From assembly GCA_963975425.1 (NCBI GenBank), contig CAXBGS010000003.1, forward strand, positions 434,001 through 498,000: 64,000 nt of DNA, read 5' to 3'. This stretch comes from CAXBGS01 sp963975425 (GTDB lineage Bacteria > Planctomycetota > Planctomycetia > Pirellulales > Pirellulaceae). The notes under the pieces are model-generated. The model saw only the letters and a program-made list of their open reading frames with translations, searched no databases and was not told the origin of the DNA. Shown here piece after piece: positions 19,040 to 27,381 of this stretch. Each line of letters opens with the position of its first letter. The stretch's first letter is position 1. A program made the position numbers and the translations under genes.

Positions 19040-20032
19040 CTAAGCGAGACTTTTTGACCAGCGTTGGCCATGCTCGGCAACTTTGAAATTCAGCGACTCA
19101 AGCTTGGCGATTAAGTTTGATAGCGTTTGGTCGACGGCCGTTTCGACAGAAAAGACGCGGCGATTCGCGAGCGACTGAATGGTCGAAGCGATCAAGAACG
19201 ATTCCGCCACGGTCAACTCACCACGATCATGAATGTCACCCAGATCGAGAATCGAATCGGCGCAACTCATCACCTGGGCCTCAGGATCGCTTAACCACAG
19301 ATCGATGCTGGCAAGTGGCGCGGCCGACCGATGGTCCACCAACGTTTGCCGCTCGATATCCAGATGCGACATCGCTGACGCTTGATCGAATTCCGCCGGA
19401 ACCAGAACCGCTTGCTCGATGCGGGTGGTCCGCCGCAGCTGTAACGCTTCGCGGCTGACCGGTGGACGATACGGGCTAGTCCCGACCACCAACCGTGAGA
19501 CCGTTCCGGATGTGCCGTAACCGCATCGCGAAAGCAATGATGAAGTTCGCGCGTCAGCCGCCGGAACGCCGATCCCGTGACCGATCGGTGAAAGGCCGGC
19601 GTAGCCAAGTGTTCGATCACGAACGGGTCCGACCACGATTCGGCGGAATCCAGCATCAGCGATTCGCGTCTCGGCGTCGCCCAGCAATTGATCACACACG
19701 GAAAGGCCATTTTCGGCCGTGAAACAGATGGCGCAAATCACCGCTGTTTCCGCATCCGATGCGTCCGGCTGAAAGTGACACCAAGCGACAACCGAGTCAT
19801 CATGCAGGGCCACCAGCAATGAGTCGCGTTGAAAGCTCGTTCGCGACAAGATGGCCTGTTCGATCGTCGCCGTACTGACCGGAGGCGAAGGCCCGGATTC
19901 GGACCAATGCCGAATCCAAACGTCGGCAAGCTCGGGTAAGTCACGATTTCGAAAGGATCGTATTTCGGTCACTTCAGCACTCAACACAATGGGTAGCTCT
20001 CTACGCCGCCGGCAGCTCTCAATACTCGCCAC
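19040..20032 (-). CDS. GNAT-like acetyltransferase family protein
   Basis: 330 residues with two weakly similar halves. The first half begins 'VTEIRSFRNRDLPELADVWI' and includes 'SLLVALHDDSVVAWCHFQP', the strand order of the GNAT fold; the second resembles a degenerate second domain ending in 'LESLNFKVAEHGQRWSKSL'. The acetyl-CoA loop (Q/RxxGxG/A) is not clear, so catalytic activity is uncertain. Substrate unknown. The start is taken at the first ATG; a GTG at residue 17 is an alternative. Confidence 0.5.
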   Translation of the reverse strand: MASIESCRRRRELPIVLSAEVTEIRSFRNRDLPELADVWIRHWSESGPSPPVSTATIEQAILSRTSFQRDSLLVALHDDSVVAWCHFQPDASDAETAVICAICFTAENGLSVCDQLLGDAETRIADAGFRRIVVGPVRDRTLGYAGLSPIGHGIGVPAADARTSSLLSRCGYGTSGTVSRLVVGTSPYRPPVSREALQLRRTTRIEQAVLVPAEFDQASAMSHLDIERQTLVDHRSAAPLASIDLWLSDPEAQVMSCADSILDLGDIHDRGELTVAESFLIASTIQSLANRRVFSVETAVDQTLSNLIAKLESLNFKVAEHGQRWSKSLA

Positions 20033-20583
20033 ATTCGATTCGACACATCGATCGGTCCAGCCATCACGAGCGTGAAATCATCCACTTTGGGTGGATTTCG
20101 CCTGGGGCGTGAAGTATGGCACATTGCGACGTCCTTGGAAGTTGGGGCCCCAGCCCGCGCGAGACCAAGGTTACGCGCGAGCCCAAGGTTACGTTCTTGC
20201 CAACGTTATGAGTGTGATCAAGGTTATGGGTGGGTCCGCATCGCGGTAATGATGTTGGGCCTACGCGCATGACTAAAGCCCAAACGCGAGATTAGGCTTG
20301 ATCATCGACGACCGCCGGCGGTGCTTCTCTAACATCCTGCCACCGATTTTTATCACCAGCAATCCAAGCATTCACGGATTTTGCCGCGTCTAACCCACAT
20401 CGATTTCCAGCCAGCTGGAATCGTGATACTCGATCGGGCCGATCGCGCCGCAAATGTCGCGTGTAAATCGTCGTGATCGAATCGTCGCGCTCGGGTAATT
20501 GTGCCGGAATGTTTGAGCCAGCATGCTCGCCCTGAAAATCAACGCCCTTCGGCGGTTGGCGACGATCGCGATAGAATACAACG
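20033..20583. other. 551-bp divergent spacer
   Basis: Separates the divergent GNAT and oxidase-like genes. Apart from the 18-bp array at 20157-20228 I see no gene; short open frames here do not resemble a known family. Confidence 0.4.
20157..20228. repeat. Degenerate tandem array, 18-bp unit, 4 copies
   Basis: Four contiguous 18-bp units: GCGCGAGACCAAGGTTAC, GCGCGAGCCCAAGGTTAC, GTTCTTGCCAACGTTATG and AGTGTGATCAAGGTTATG. Identity decays from left to right while the period stays exactly 18. Confidence 0.9.
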
Positions 20584-21210
20584 ATGCACACTCAAGGTTC
20601 GACCAGACTATCAAGCCGCAATCCGGCTCCGGCAATTCTGCCCAGCGACCAGCGATACCGCTTGGGCGGGTGGCTGTTCTTGTTGTCGCTGGTGATGTTT
20701 TTTCTATCCAGCATTTTGCTGTACGGTTTGTACGCTTATTGGCGACGCGACGATCCACACAGTGATGCACCGTTGCCGTTGAGCTTTCTGTTGAGCACGA
20801 GCTGCCTGATTGTGATCAGCGTGCTGGCTCATTTGGCGACCCGTTCGGTACGTCGCGAGCAGCGTGCCAGAACGGCAACGCTATTGGCACTGACATCCCT
20901 ATTGGCCGTGCTGTTCATGGGCGTCCAGTTCACTGCGATGCGCGGCATGCTGACTGGTCCGACGCTGATGGCCGGGGCCGGGCGAGGCCTGACCGGCATG
21001 ATCGTGGTGCTCGCGTTTCTGCATGCTCTACACGTCGCCGGCGGAATCATTGCCCTGGGGATCGTTTCGGTCCGCGCGGGGCTCGGCCGATATGATCACG
21101 AACGCCACTGGCCGGTCGACTTCGCCGCCCACTATTGGCATTTTCTAGATCTCGTGTGGCTATGCATGCTGTTGGCCTTTTGGTTGACCAGCGGCGGCTT
21201 TGCCGTCTGA
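20584..21210 (+). CDS. Cytochrome c oxidase subunit III-like membrane protein
   Basis: 208 residues with about five transmembrane helices, like CoxC/CyoC-type subunit III, which stabilises the haem-copper oxidase core. Family marks near the C-terminus are 'LHALHVAGGIIALG' and 'AAHYWHFLDLVWLCMLLAFW'; the usual acidic residue of the last motif is the Asp in FLDLVW. The N-terminal 30 residues are polar and cytoplasmic. No subunit I or II is adjacent, so its partner complex must be encoded elsewhere. Confidence 0.75.
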   Translation: MHTQGSTRLSSRNPAPAILPSDQRYRLGGWLFLLSLVMFFLSSILLYGLYAYWRRDDPHSDAPLPLSFLLSTSCLIVISVLAHLATRSVRREQRARTATLLALTSLLAVLFMGVQFTAMRGMLTGPTLMAGAGRGLTGMIVVLAFLHALHVAGGIIALGIVSVRAGLGRYDHERHWPVDFAAHYWHFLDLVWLCMLLAFWLTSGGFAV

Positions 21211-21361
21211 GCAAGCGTGAACCGATGCCGGCTCAGACTCGCTCAAGTTCAGAATGACTTTGTTCAGGCTCGGCCTGGGCCTCGGCCTGATCAATCGAAA
21301 ATTGCATCGATCAATCAGACCGTCGTCAAGCAAGCCTTGATCGTCCAACCGTGGTTGGCGA

Positions 21362-22279
21362 TTAACCCATGGGGGTCGGCTCGTAAGGAATGTCTTCGAT
21401 CAATTCCATCGGCAGCGGCGCGACATGCAGTCCGGCATCGGTGGAGATACCGTCAACGGCTTCCTGAGCACGCTGGACTGTGCTTTCGCGAGTTTGTCCC
21501 TTGTACCGAACCGACGATGCAGAGGGGCTAACAGGACCTTCGAAATTGATCGATGCCAAGTGCTTGATCAGTTCCACGTGATTGATCGCGCCTTCTTTTT
21601 CAGGCAGCACGCGATCGGTGGTCGTTGCTTTGCCTGCTTCAACGTCCTCGGCCAAAGAACCGAGTCGAACGGCCGTGATCTCTTCAACCTTTAAACCGGT
21701 GATCTGGTCCATCGTGCCTTCGCCGACAACCCAATCCCAGGTATCCAACAGCACGCCGGTACCCGCAAGACCGACCGCACGGACCAGCGCGATCAGCCCT
21801 TCGGTATTACGGACGAACGGAAACTGCTTGCCTTCGTCGAGTTCTTTACCGGCGTTGAAGCCGATTGCCAGCTTGATGTCTTTGCCCGAGAGGACTTCGG
21901 CGACCTGTTTCAGACGCGTCGTTTGCAGGTCAAAAAATTCAGGATACGAGGTGTCTTCCGAGGCGACGGGGATACGCACATACGCGCAACGTGCCCCCAG
22001 CGATCCCGCCAGTTCAGCCATCGGGTGCAGCGTCCCGACCTGACTTGTAAAAATGTCGTCGGCCGCGTTCAGGTCAATATCCAGTTCGAATCCGCCGACT
22101 TTGATTTCGGCGGCTTTGAGGTATTTCGACGCGTCTTCGGGCGATGTTCGCTGTGAACGACGCACCATCTCGGTCATGTCGATGTCCATACCGCGAAAAC
22201 CGTACGTCAATGCCAGTTCGATCAATTCGCTTTGGCGACCGTTAATGCCGAGTGCATCGGGCGAAAAGTTTTTTAACAT
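21362..22279 (-). CDS. Sugar phosphate isomerase/epimerase-like TIM-barrel protein
   Basis: 305 residues of the AP-endonuclease-2-like TIM-barrel superfamily: 'IELALTYGFRGMDIDM', 'LGARCAYVRIPVASED', 'DIKLAIGFNAGKE' and 'TGVLLDTWDWVVG' follow the alternating strand/helix pattern. The barrel-end metal ligands usual in this family (Glu, Asp, His, Glu) are only partly evident; Asp in LLDTWD is the best candidate. No signal peptide, so cytoplasmic. Transcribed alone, divergent from the PhnP-like gene. Confidence 0.65.
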   Translation of the reverse strand: MLKNFSPDALGINGRQSELIELALTYGFRGMDIDMTEMVRRSQRTSPEDASKYLKAAEIKVGGFELDIDLNAADDIFTSQVGTLHPMAELAGSLGARCAYVRIPVASEDTSYPEFFDLQTTRLKQVAEVLSGKDIKLAIGFNAGKELDEGKQFPFVRNTEGLIALVRAVGLAGTGVLLDTWDWVVGEGTMDQITGLKVEEITAVRLGSLAEDVEAGKATTTDRVLPEKEGAINHVELIKHLASINFEGPVSPSASSVRYKGQTRESTVQRAQEAVDGISTDAGLHVAPLPMELIEDIPYEPTPMG

Positions 22280-22660
22280 GAGTGTGTGCCTTTTGTTTTG
22301 TGATTTGAGTGGTGTTCATCAGTCGTTCAGGGTGGCACGATCGACATTGGGCACCGTTCAACCGGTCGATCGTGCCGTCAAATCACGGTGGTAGCAGACT
22401 TGTGATTTCGGGCGTAGCGGGGCAGAGTATCGCAGAATAGAGGTGTCCGAGCCAATGGGGCTTGCATGGGTCGATGCCGCCGATCACGGCCGATACGTTG
22501 ATCCGGTGGAATCGGCTCAGGGCCGATCGGAACCGCCCGAATGCCATCGACGGGCCTCTCATGAGCATCCGGCAGAAGTTTGGCTCGGCGTCTTTCGCAA
22601 AGAGGACGTCCCGACCACCATGTGATTATTCTTTCGGCTCATTTCCCCTTGGTTTTTCAC
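22280..22660. other. Divergent spacer
   Basis: Lies between the isomerase-like gene and the PhnP-like gene. No RNA or repeat was recognised. If the PhnP-like protein starts at an upstream ATG (22580), about 80 bp would be coding. Confidence 0.4.
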
Positions 22661-23512
22661 GTGCCTGACGATTCAACCCGCAATGAACTCCAAACGCAGC
22701 GCAACGGGCATGCCGGCGTCGTCTTTTTGGGCACCGGCACCAGCGTGGGCGTGCCGGCACTGGGTTGCCAATGCGAGGTTTGCCGCAGCACGGATCCGCG
22801 AAACAACCGCACGCGATGCGCCATCGTGATCCAAACGGCAAAGGGAAACATCCTGATCGACACGCCGCCCGATTTGCGGACACAGTTGCTGCGCGAGAAA
22901 ATCGGCTTGGTCCATGCCACCGTGTTTACCCATGAACATGCCGACCACATCTTTGGACTGGATGACTTGCGACTGTTCCCGTTCCGTCTGGGCGGTCCGA
23001 TGCCGCTGTACTGCAACGCGGAAGTCGAGCAGCGTATTCGTAAATCATTCGATTACGCGTTTATCGAACGCCAGCACACTCATCCCGGCGCCGTCCCACA
23101 GCTGGAATTCAGCCGGATCGATACGTCGCCGTTTGAGGTCTTTGGTGTTCCCTTTGTGCCGATACCGATGAAACACGGCCCACACTTCAACGTATTCGGA
23201 TTTCGCATCGGCAACTTTGCGTATTGCACCGACACGAACGAGATTCCAGAGTCGTCGATGCGTCTGCTCGCCGGGGTCGATACGTTTGTGATTGGCGCAT
23301 TGCGTGAGCGAGTCCATCCGACGCATTTCAACGTTGAACAGGCGGTCGCGGTGGCTCGCCAACTCTCGCCACGCCAGACCTGGCTGACGCATTTGTCACA
23401 CGATCTTGATCACGCAACGACGTCGTCGCAGCTTCCCGACGGAATCGACTTGGCCTACGACGGCCTGCGTTTGGCGATCGAACTCGATCCGACCGTTACG
23501 AATCGTTCCTAG
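22661..23512 (+). CDS. PhnP-like metallo-beta-lactamase-fold hydrolase
   Basis: Metal-dependent hydrolase of the PhnP/RNase Z-like group; PhnP itself is a cyclic phosphodiesterase. About 283 residues from the GTG at 22661. Diagnostic features: 'FLGTGTSVGVPALGC', the paired cysteines GCQCEVC that in PhnP bind a structural zinc, the main metal site 'FTHEHADHIFGLDDLR', later His in 'PMKHGPHFNVFG', Asp in 'YCTDTNEI' and 'WLTHLSHDLDH'. The start is uncertain: the frame is open to an ATG at 22580, but family members begin close to the GTGTS motif. Confidence 0.85.
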   Translation: MPDDSTRNELQTQRNGHAGVVFLGTGTSVGVPALGCQCEVCRSTDPRNNRTRCAIVIQTAKGNILIDTPPDLRTQLLREKIGLVHATVFTHEHADHIFGLDDLRLFPFRLGGPMPLYCNAEVEQRIRKSFDYAFIERQHTHPGAVPQLEFSRIDTSPFEVFGVPFVPIPMKHGPHFNVFGFRIGNFAYCTDTNEIPESSMRLLAGVDTFVIGALRERVHPTHFNVEQAVAVARQLSPRQTWLTHLSHDLDHATTSSQLPDGIDLAYDGLRLAIELDPTVTNRS

Positions 23513-23752
23513 AGCCTTTTTTGATCCAAGGTTCTATGTCGATTGAACACGAGGATCGCGAAAGCGTATCCGGATCAGCGGCGGGAAAATCTTATGGGGA
23601 CAGATCGTGACGTTCGAACTAACATCGGATGCCGTCGAACGAAGGTCGCAATTTAGTACTGACCCACGGCGGCCTGCGCAGACGTTACGCTGTGTATCCT
23701 CCAGATTCAGCGAATGATTGTTCGCGACCTGTTTCCCATTGATCGAGCTGTC

Positions 23753-24064
23753 ATGGTTGCACCCGACACCCCTTCACCCGAGCGTCAATACAACACCAAG
23801 CTCGGCTTGATACTGTTTGTTGTGTATTTAATCCTGTATCTCGGGTTTGTGTTGATCAACGCATACCAAGCCCAGGTCATGGAAACCATTGTTTTTGCCG
23901 GGCTGAATCTAGCCATCATCTATGGTTTTGCCCTGATCGTGATCGCGCTGGTATTGGCGTTGATTTACGGAGCGGCTTGCCGAACCGAACCCCTGGCATC
24001 ATCACCCGAGAAAACATCCGACTCGGCCGAGCATACGTCTGTTCAAGGAGGGAACCAAGAATGA
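23753..24064 (+). CDS. DUF485 small membrane protein, partner of ActP-type symporter
   Basis: 103 residues with two transmembrane helices ('LGLILFVVYLILYLGFVLIN' and 'NLAIIYGFALIVIALVLALI') and a polar C-tail, the DUF485 layout found immediately before acetate-permease genes (yjcH-actP in E. coli). Its TGA overlaps the symporter ATG (ATGA), so the two are translationally coupled. An in-frame ATG 39 bp earlier exists, but the later one gives the family-length N-terminus. Confidence 0.8.
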   Translation: MVAPDTPSPERQYNTKLGLILFVVYLILYLGFVLINAYQAQVMETIVFAGLNLAIIYGFALIVIALVLALIYGAACRTEPLASSPEKTSDSAEHTSVQGGNQE

Positions 24065-25971
24065 TTTACGATCCTTCCTGGATTGCCGTTGGCGTCTTCA
24101 TGGCGTTCGTCGGACTGACCGTCGGTCTTAGCTTTTTCCTGGGTCGCAAGGCGAAATCGTCCGAGGGATACTTTGCCGCGCACGGCCAAATCCCCTGGTT
24201 CGTCAACGGAGTCGCCTTTGCGGGTGACTATCTGTCTGCCGCCTCGTTCCTAGGCATCTGCGGAATGATCGCGGCCTACGGCTATGACGGCTTCCTTTAT
24301 TCAATCGGATTCCTAGCCGGCTGGATCGTCGCGTTGTTTGTCATCGCCGAACCGATGAAACGGCTCGGACGATTCACGTTCGCCGATGCGCTCGATTCCA
24401 CGTTTGACTCGCGCGGCATCAAGGCCGCCGCAGGACTCAGCACGCTGATCGTCAGCGTCTTTTACTTGATCCCGCAAATGGTCGGTGCCGGTTCTTTGAT
24501 TCAACCGTTGCTTGGCTTTCCGCATTGGGTCGGCGTGGTGATGGTGGGCATTGTCGTGATCACAATCGTGGTGACCGCCGGCATGGTGTCGACGACTTGG
24601 GTGCAGTTCTTAAAAGGATCCCTGCTGGTCTTTTTCAGCGCAATCCTGGTGGCGTTGTTGCTTAGCCGAGGTTTCGAAACAAACAACGAAGCGTTTCAGA
24701 CGATCGGACCGCTGACGGCGGAGGAATTGAATGCCTCTCAGATCAACGGACGCAATGTGCTTTCGTCAGACGATGGCTGGCAAGAACATGCCGAGTTCGT
24801 GCGCCTCGCCCGAGCCAACAACGACGGATTTGACGTCTTTCATGTCGACCAATCCGACGATGGAGCCGTGCTGCGACAAGCTCAGTCGGTTACCAAGATA
24901 GGCGGCGAAGTGTTCATCGACGGCGCGCCACGCGGACGCGATGACAGCGAGCGTGAACTGCAGCCGGTCGGCTATGTTTCAAAGCTTCCCGGTGACCAGC
25001 AAAAATCCGGTCCGCTCGGCCCGATCAGTTTCTTCACCACACTTAGCGAGAGCGAAGTGATGCTGTGGCGAGACAAAAAAATCACTCACGCCGAAGGCGC
25101 CACAACGGTTTATTACCAAAAGCCCACCACTGGCCCCCAAGTCTTGCGTCCGGGTGAGCACCCAAAATTTGCGGGCATCCGTACCGGCGATCCGAAAGAC
25201 CAACTGAATTTTCTGTCACTGATGCTGGCGTTGTTCTGTGGCACCGCATCGCTGCCACACATTTTGATTCGTTACTACACCGTCAAAGACGGTGCCGCGG
25301 CACGCAAGAGTACCATCGTCGGGATCGCAACGATCGGATTCTTTTACGTGTTGACGCTGTACCTGGGCCTGGGCGCCATGACCAGCGGCGCACTTGACCT
25401 GACCGATTCGAACATGGCCGCGCCGCTGCTCGCACGCAGCATCAACCAGTGGCTATTCGCCATCATTTCGGCCATCGCATTCACGACCGTGCTGGGCACC
25501 GTCAGCGGATTGATCTTGGCCAGCAGCGGAGCGGTCGCGCACGATTTACTGGGCGGTGTTTTGGGGATCAAGCTGTCCGGAGACAAACAAGTTCGGGTCG
25601 CAAAGATCGCCGCCGTGATCGTCGGCGTGATCGCCATCGTCTTGGGAATTTTGTTCAAAGAATTGAACGTCGGCTACCTGGTCGGATGGGCCTTCAGCAT
25701 TGCGGCAAGCGCGAATTTACCCGCGCTTGTGATGCTGTTGTTCTGGAAACGAACGACCAAGCAAGGCATCATTGCCAGCGTCGTCGTGGGAATGTTCAGC
25801 TCGCTGGGATGGATCCTGCTGTCCGGTGACACCTACAAAAGTGTCTATGGCTGGGACCCGGCCGATGCGATCGCGCCGTTCAGCCAGCCGGGAATCGTGA
25901 CGATTCCACTGGCATTCCTGACGTTAATCGTGGTCTCACTGATGACCGATCCACCGGAAAAAGCGATCTAA
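24061..25971 (+). CDS. ActP-like sodium:solute (acetate/monocarboxylate) symporter with large loop insertion
   Basis: 636 residues, about thirteen transmembrane helices of the SSS family. Early motifs 'GRKAKSSEGYFAAHGQIPW' and 'FAGDYLSAASFLGICG' match ActP, which imports acetate and similar short acids with sodium. Between the helix ending at residue about 205 and the one starting 'LNFLSLMLALFCGTASLPH' (about 381) is a soluble segment of about 175 residues, far longer than the loop in E. coli ActP (total 549 residues). Coupled to the DUF485 gene by ATGA; a bidirectional hairpin terminator follows. Confidence 0.88.
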   Translation: MIYDPSWIAVGVFMAFVGLTVGLSFFLGRKAKSSEGYFAAHGQIPWFVNGVAFAGDYLSAASFLGICGMIAAYGYDGFLYSIGFLAGWIVALFVIAEPMKRLGRFTFADALDSTFDSRGIKAAAGLSTLIVSVFYLIPQMVGAGSLIQPLLGFPHWVGVVMVGIVVITIVVTAGMVSTTWVQFLKGSLLVFFSAILVALLLSRGFETNNEAFQTIGPLTAEELNASQINGRNVLSSDDGWQEHAEFVRLARANNDGFDVFHVDQSDDGAVLRQAQSVTKIGGEVFIDGAPRGRDDSERELQPVGYVSKLPGDQQKSGPLGPISFFTTLSESEVMLWRDKKITHAEGATTVYYQKPTTGPQVLRPGEHPKFAGIRTGDPKDQLNFLSLMLALFCGTASLPHILIRYYTVKDGAAARKSTIVGIATIGFFYVLTLYLGLGAMTSGALDLTDSNMAAPLLARSINQWLFAIISAIAFTTVLGTVSGLILASSGAVAHDLLGGVLGIKLSGDKQVRVAKIAAVIVGVIAIVLGILFKELNVGYLVGWAFSIAASANLPALVMLLFWKRTTKQGIIASVVVGMFSSLGWILLSGDTYKSVYGWDPADAIAPFSQPGIVTIPLAFLTLIVVSLMTDPPEKAI

Positions 25972-25980
25972 CGCATCGCT

Positions 25981-26017
25981 GGAAAACGGCACAGAATGAC
26001 ATTCTGTGCCAGTTTCC
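25981..26017. terminator. Bidirectional hairpin between actP-like and DUF1552 genes
   Basis: A perfect 10-bp stem, GGCACAGAAT (25988-25997), loop GAC, ATTCTGTGCC (26001-26010), flanked by GGAAAAC and AGTTTCC that can extend it. It sits midway between two converging genes, so it likely ends both transcripts. Confidence 0.8.
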
Positions 26018-26028
26018 GAAAAGCTCAC

Positions 26029-27381
26029 TCAGGCTAGTTCTTCGAGTCGGCCGCTGCTGTCGCCGATCGATTCCGCCGGAGTTCCCATGACGTCAAGCAT
26101 GGACAAGAACAAGTTGCCCATCGGTCGCTCGCGCGACGCGACGATGTGTCGGCCGGTCTCGATCCGACCACCAGCTCCGCCGGCCAAGATGATGGGCAAG
26201 TCGTGGTGATCGTGGCGATTGGCGTCACTCAGTCCACTGCCATACAGCACCATCGATTGATCAAGCAGTGACCCGCCCGCATCAGTGGTCTCGTTCATGC
26301 GGCCCAGGAAGTAAGCAAACTGCTCGACCAAATACTTATCAATGCGTTGCAGCTCGACCAGTGTTTCTTCGCGATTGCGGTGATGGCTCATCGAATGGTG
26401 CGCGTCTTTGATACCCAGCTCGGTGTATCGACGTTTTCCGCCGGCATTGTCCAGCATGAATGTCGCAACCCGCGTCACGTCGGTCTGAAACGCAACGACC
26501 ATCAAGTCGTACATCAGCCGCGCGTGCTCCCGAAAACTCTCGACGCGACCATGCGGGACATTCAAATCCGGCATCGCTTGAGCGTCTTCGTGTTCGGACC
26601 TTTCGATCCGCTTTTCGATTTCGCGCACGCTCGAAAAGTATTCGTCTAACTTGCGACGATCATTCGATCCTACCTTGCGATGCAAACGATCAGCCTCGGC
26701 CTGGACGACATCAAGAATACTCTTGCGCACAAAGTCTCTTTCGCGACGTTTCGCACTGTCGCCAGAGCCGAACATTCGCTCGAATGCTTGCCGCGGAATG
26801 ATCTCTTTGGGCATCGGACGACTTTCGTCACGCCACGAAATGTTCGACGAATAGGCACAGCTGTAACCGCTGTCGCAACTGCCCGCGTTGCGACTGCCTT
26901 CCAACCCCAACTCGATCGACGACAGCCGCGTTTGACCGGCAAGCTGGGTCGCCGCGACTTGATCAACCGAAATTCCTAGATGGATGTTCGTACTGGTTTT
27001 CGTCGGACGGGCAGCCGTCAAGTAAGTTGCGGCACAGCGAGCGTGATCGCCAGCACCATCTTTGTACCCGCGACCGTTGTCGTGCGCCAGACCCGAAATC
27101 ACGTTAAGCTTTGACTGAAATGGCTTCAGCGGCTGCAGTGTTTTGGAAAGCTGCCAATGATCAGCCTCGGCTTTCTCGGGCTTCCAATCGCGCATGATGG
27201 CGCCGTTGGCAAAGAAGACGCACGCCATGCGCACCGGTGTCGACACGTTTTCCTCCGATGCGAACGCGCTCCGCGACATCGGCGTCATCGCTTCGAGCAA
27301 CGGCAATCCCAAGACGCAACCCGCACCTCGCAGCACGGTTCGTCGGTCGATCTTTGACTCAGTCAATTCAGGAAGACTCAT
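26029..27381 (-). CDS. DUF1552 secreted protein (TAT-type leader)
   Basis: 450 residues. N-terminus 'SKIDRRTVLRGAGCVLGL' is a twin-arginine-like leader, then a DUF1552 body ('MACVFFANGAIMRDWKPE', 'GLAHDNGRGYKDGAGDHARC', 'DVTRVATFMLDNAGG'). DUF1552 proteins are planctomycete/verrucomicrobial partners of DUF1592 cytochrome-like proteins; no reaction is established. The ATG at 27381 lies inside the last codons of the upstream DUF1592 gene (14-bp overlap), so the two are translated together. Confidence 0.85.
   Translation of the reverse strand: MSLPELTESKIDRRTVLRGAGCVLGLPLLEAMTPMSRSAFASEENVSTPVRMACVFFANGAIMRDWKPEKAEADHWQLSKTLQPLKPFQSKLNVISGLAHDNGRGYKDGAGDHARCAATYLTAARPTKTSTNIHLGISVDQVAATQLAGQTRLSSIELGLEGSRNAGSCDSGYSCAYSSNISWRDESRPMPKEIIPRQAFERMFGSGDSAKRRERDFVRKSILDVVQAEADRLHRKVGSNDRRKLDEYFSSVREIEKRIERSEHEDAQAMPDLNVPHGRVESFREHARLMYDLMVVAFQTDVTRVATFMLDNAGGKRRYTELGIKDAHHSMSHHRNREETLVELQRIDKYLVEQFAYFLGRMNETTDAGGSLLDQSMVLYGSGLSDANRHDHHDLPIILAGGAGGRIETGRHIVASRERPMGNLFLSMLDVMGTPAESIGDSSGRLEELA

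Noticed and set aside
20292..20591. 99-codon minus-strand frame upstream of the oxidase-like gene
   Set aside because: Overlaps the start of that gene and shows no recognisable domain.
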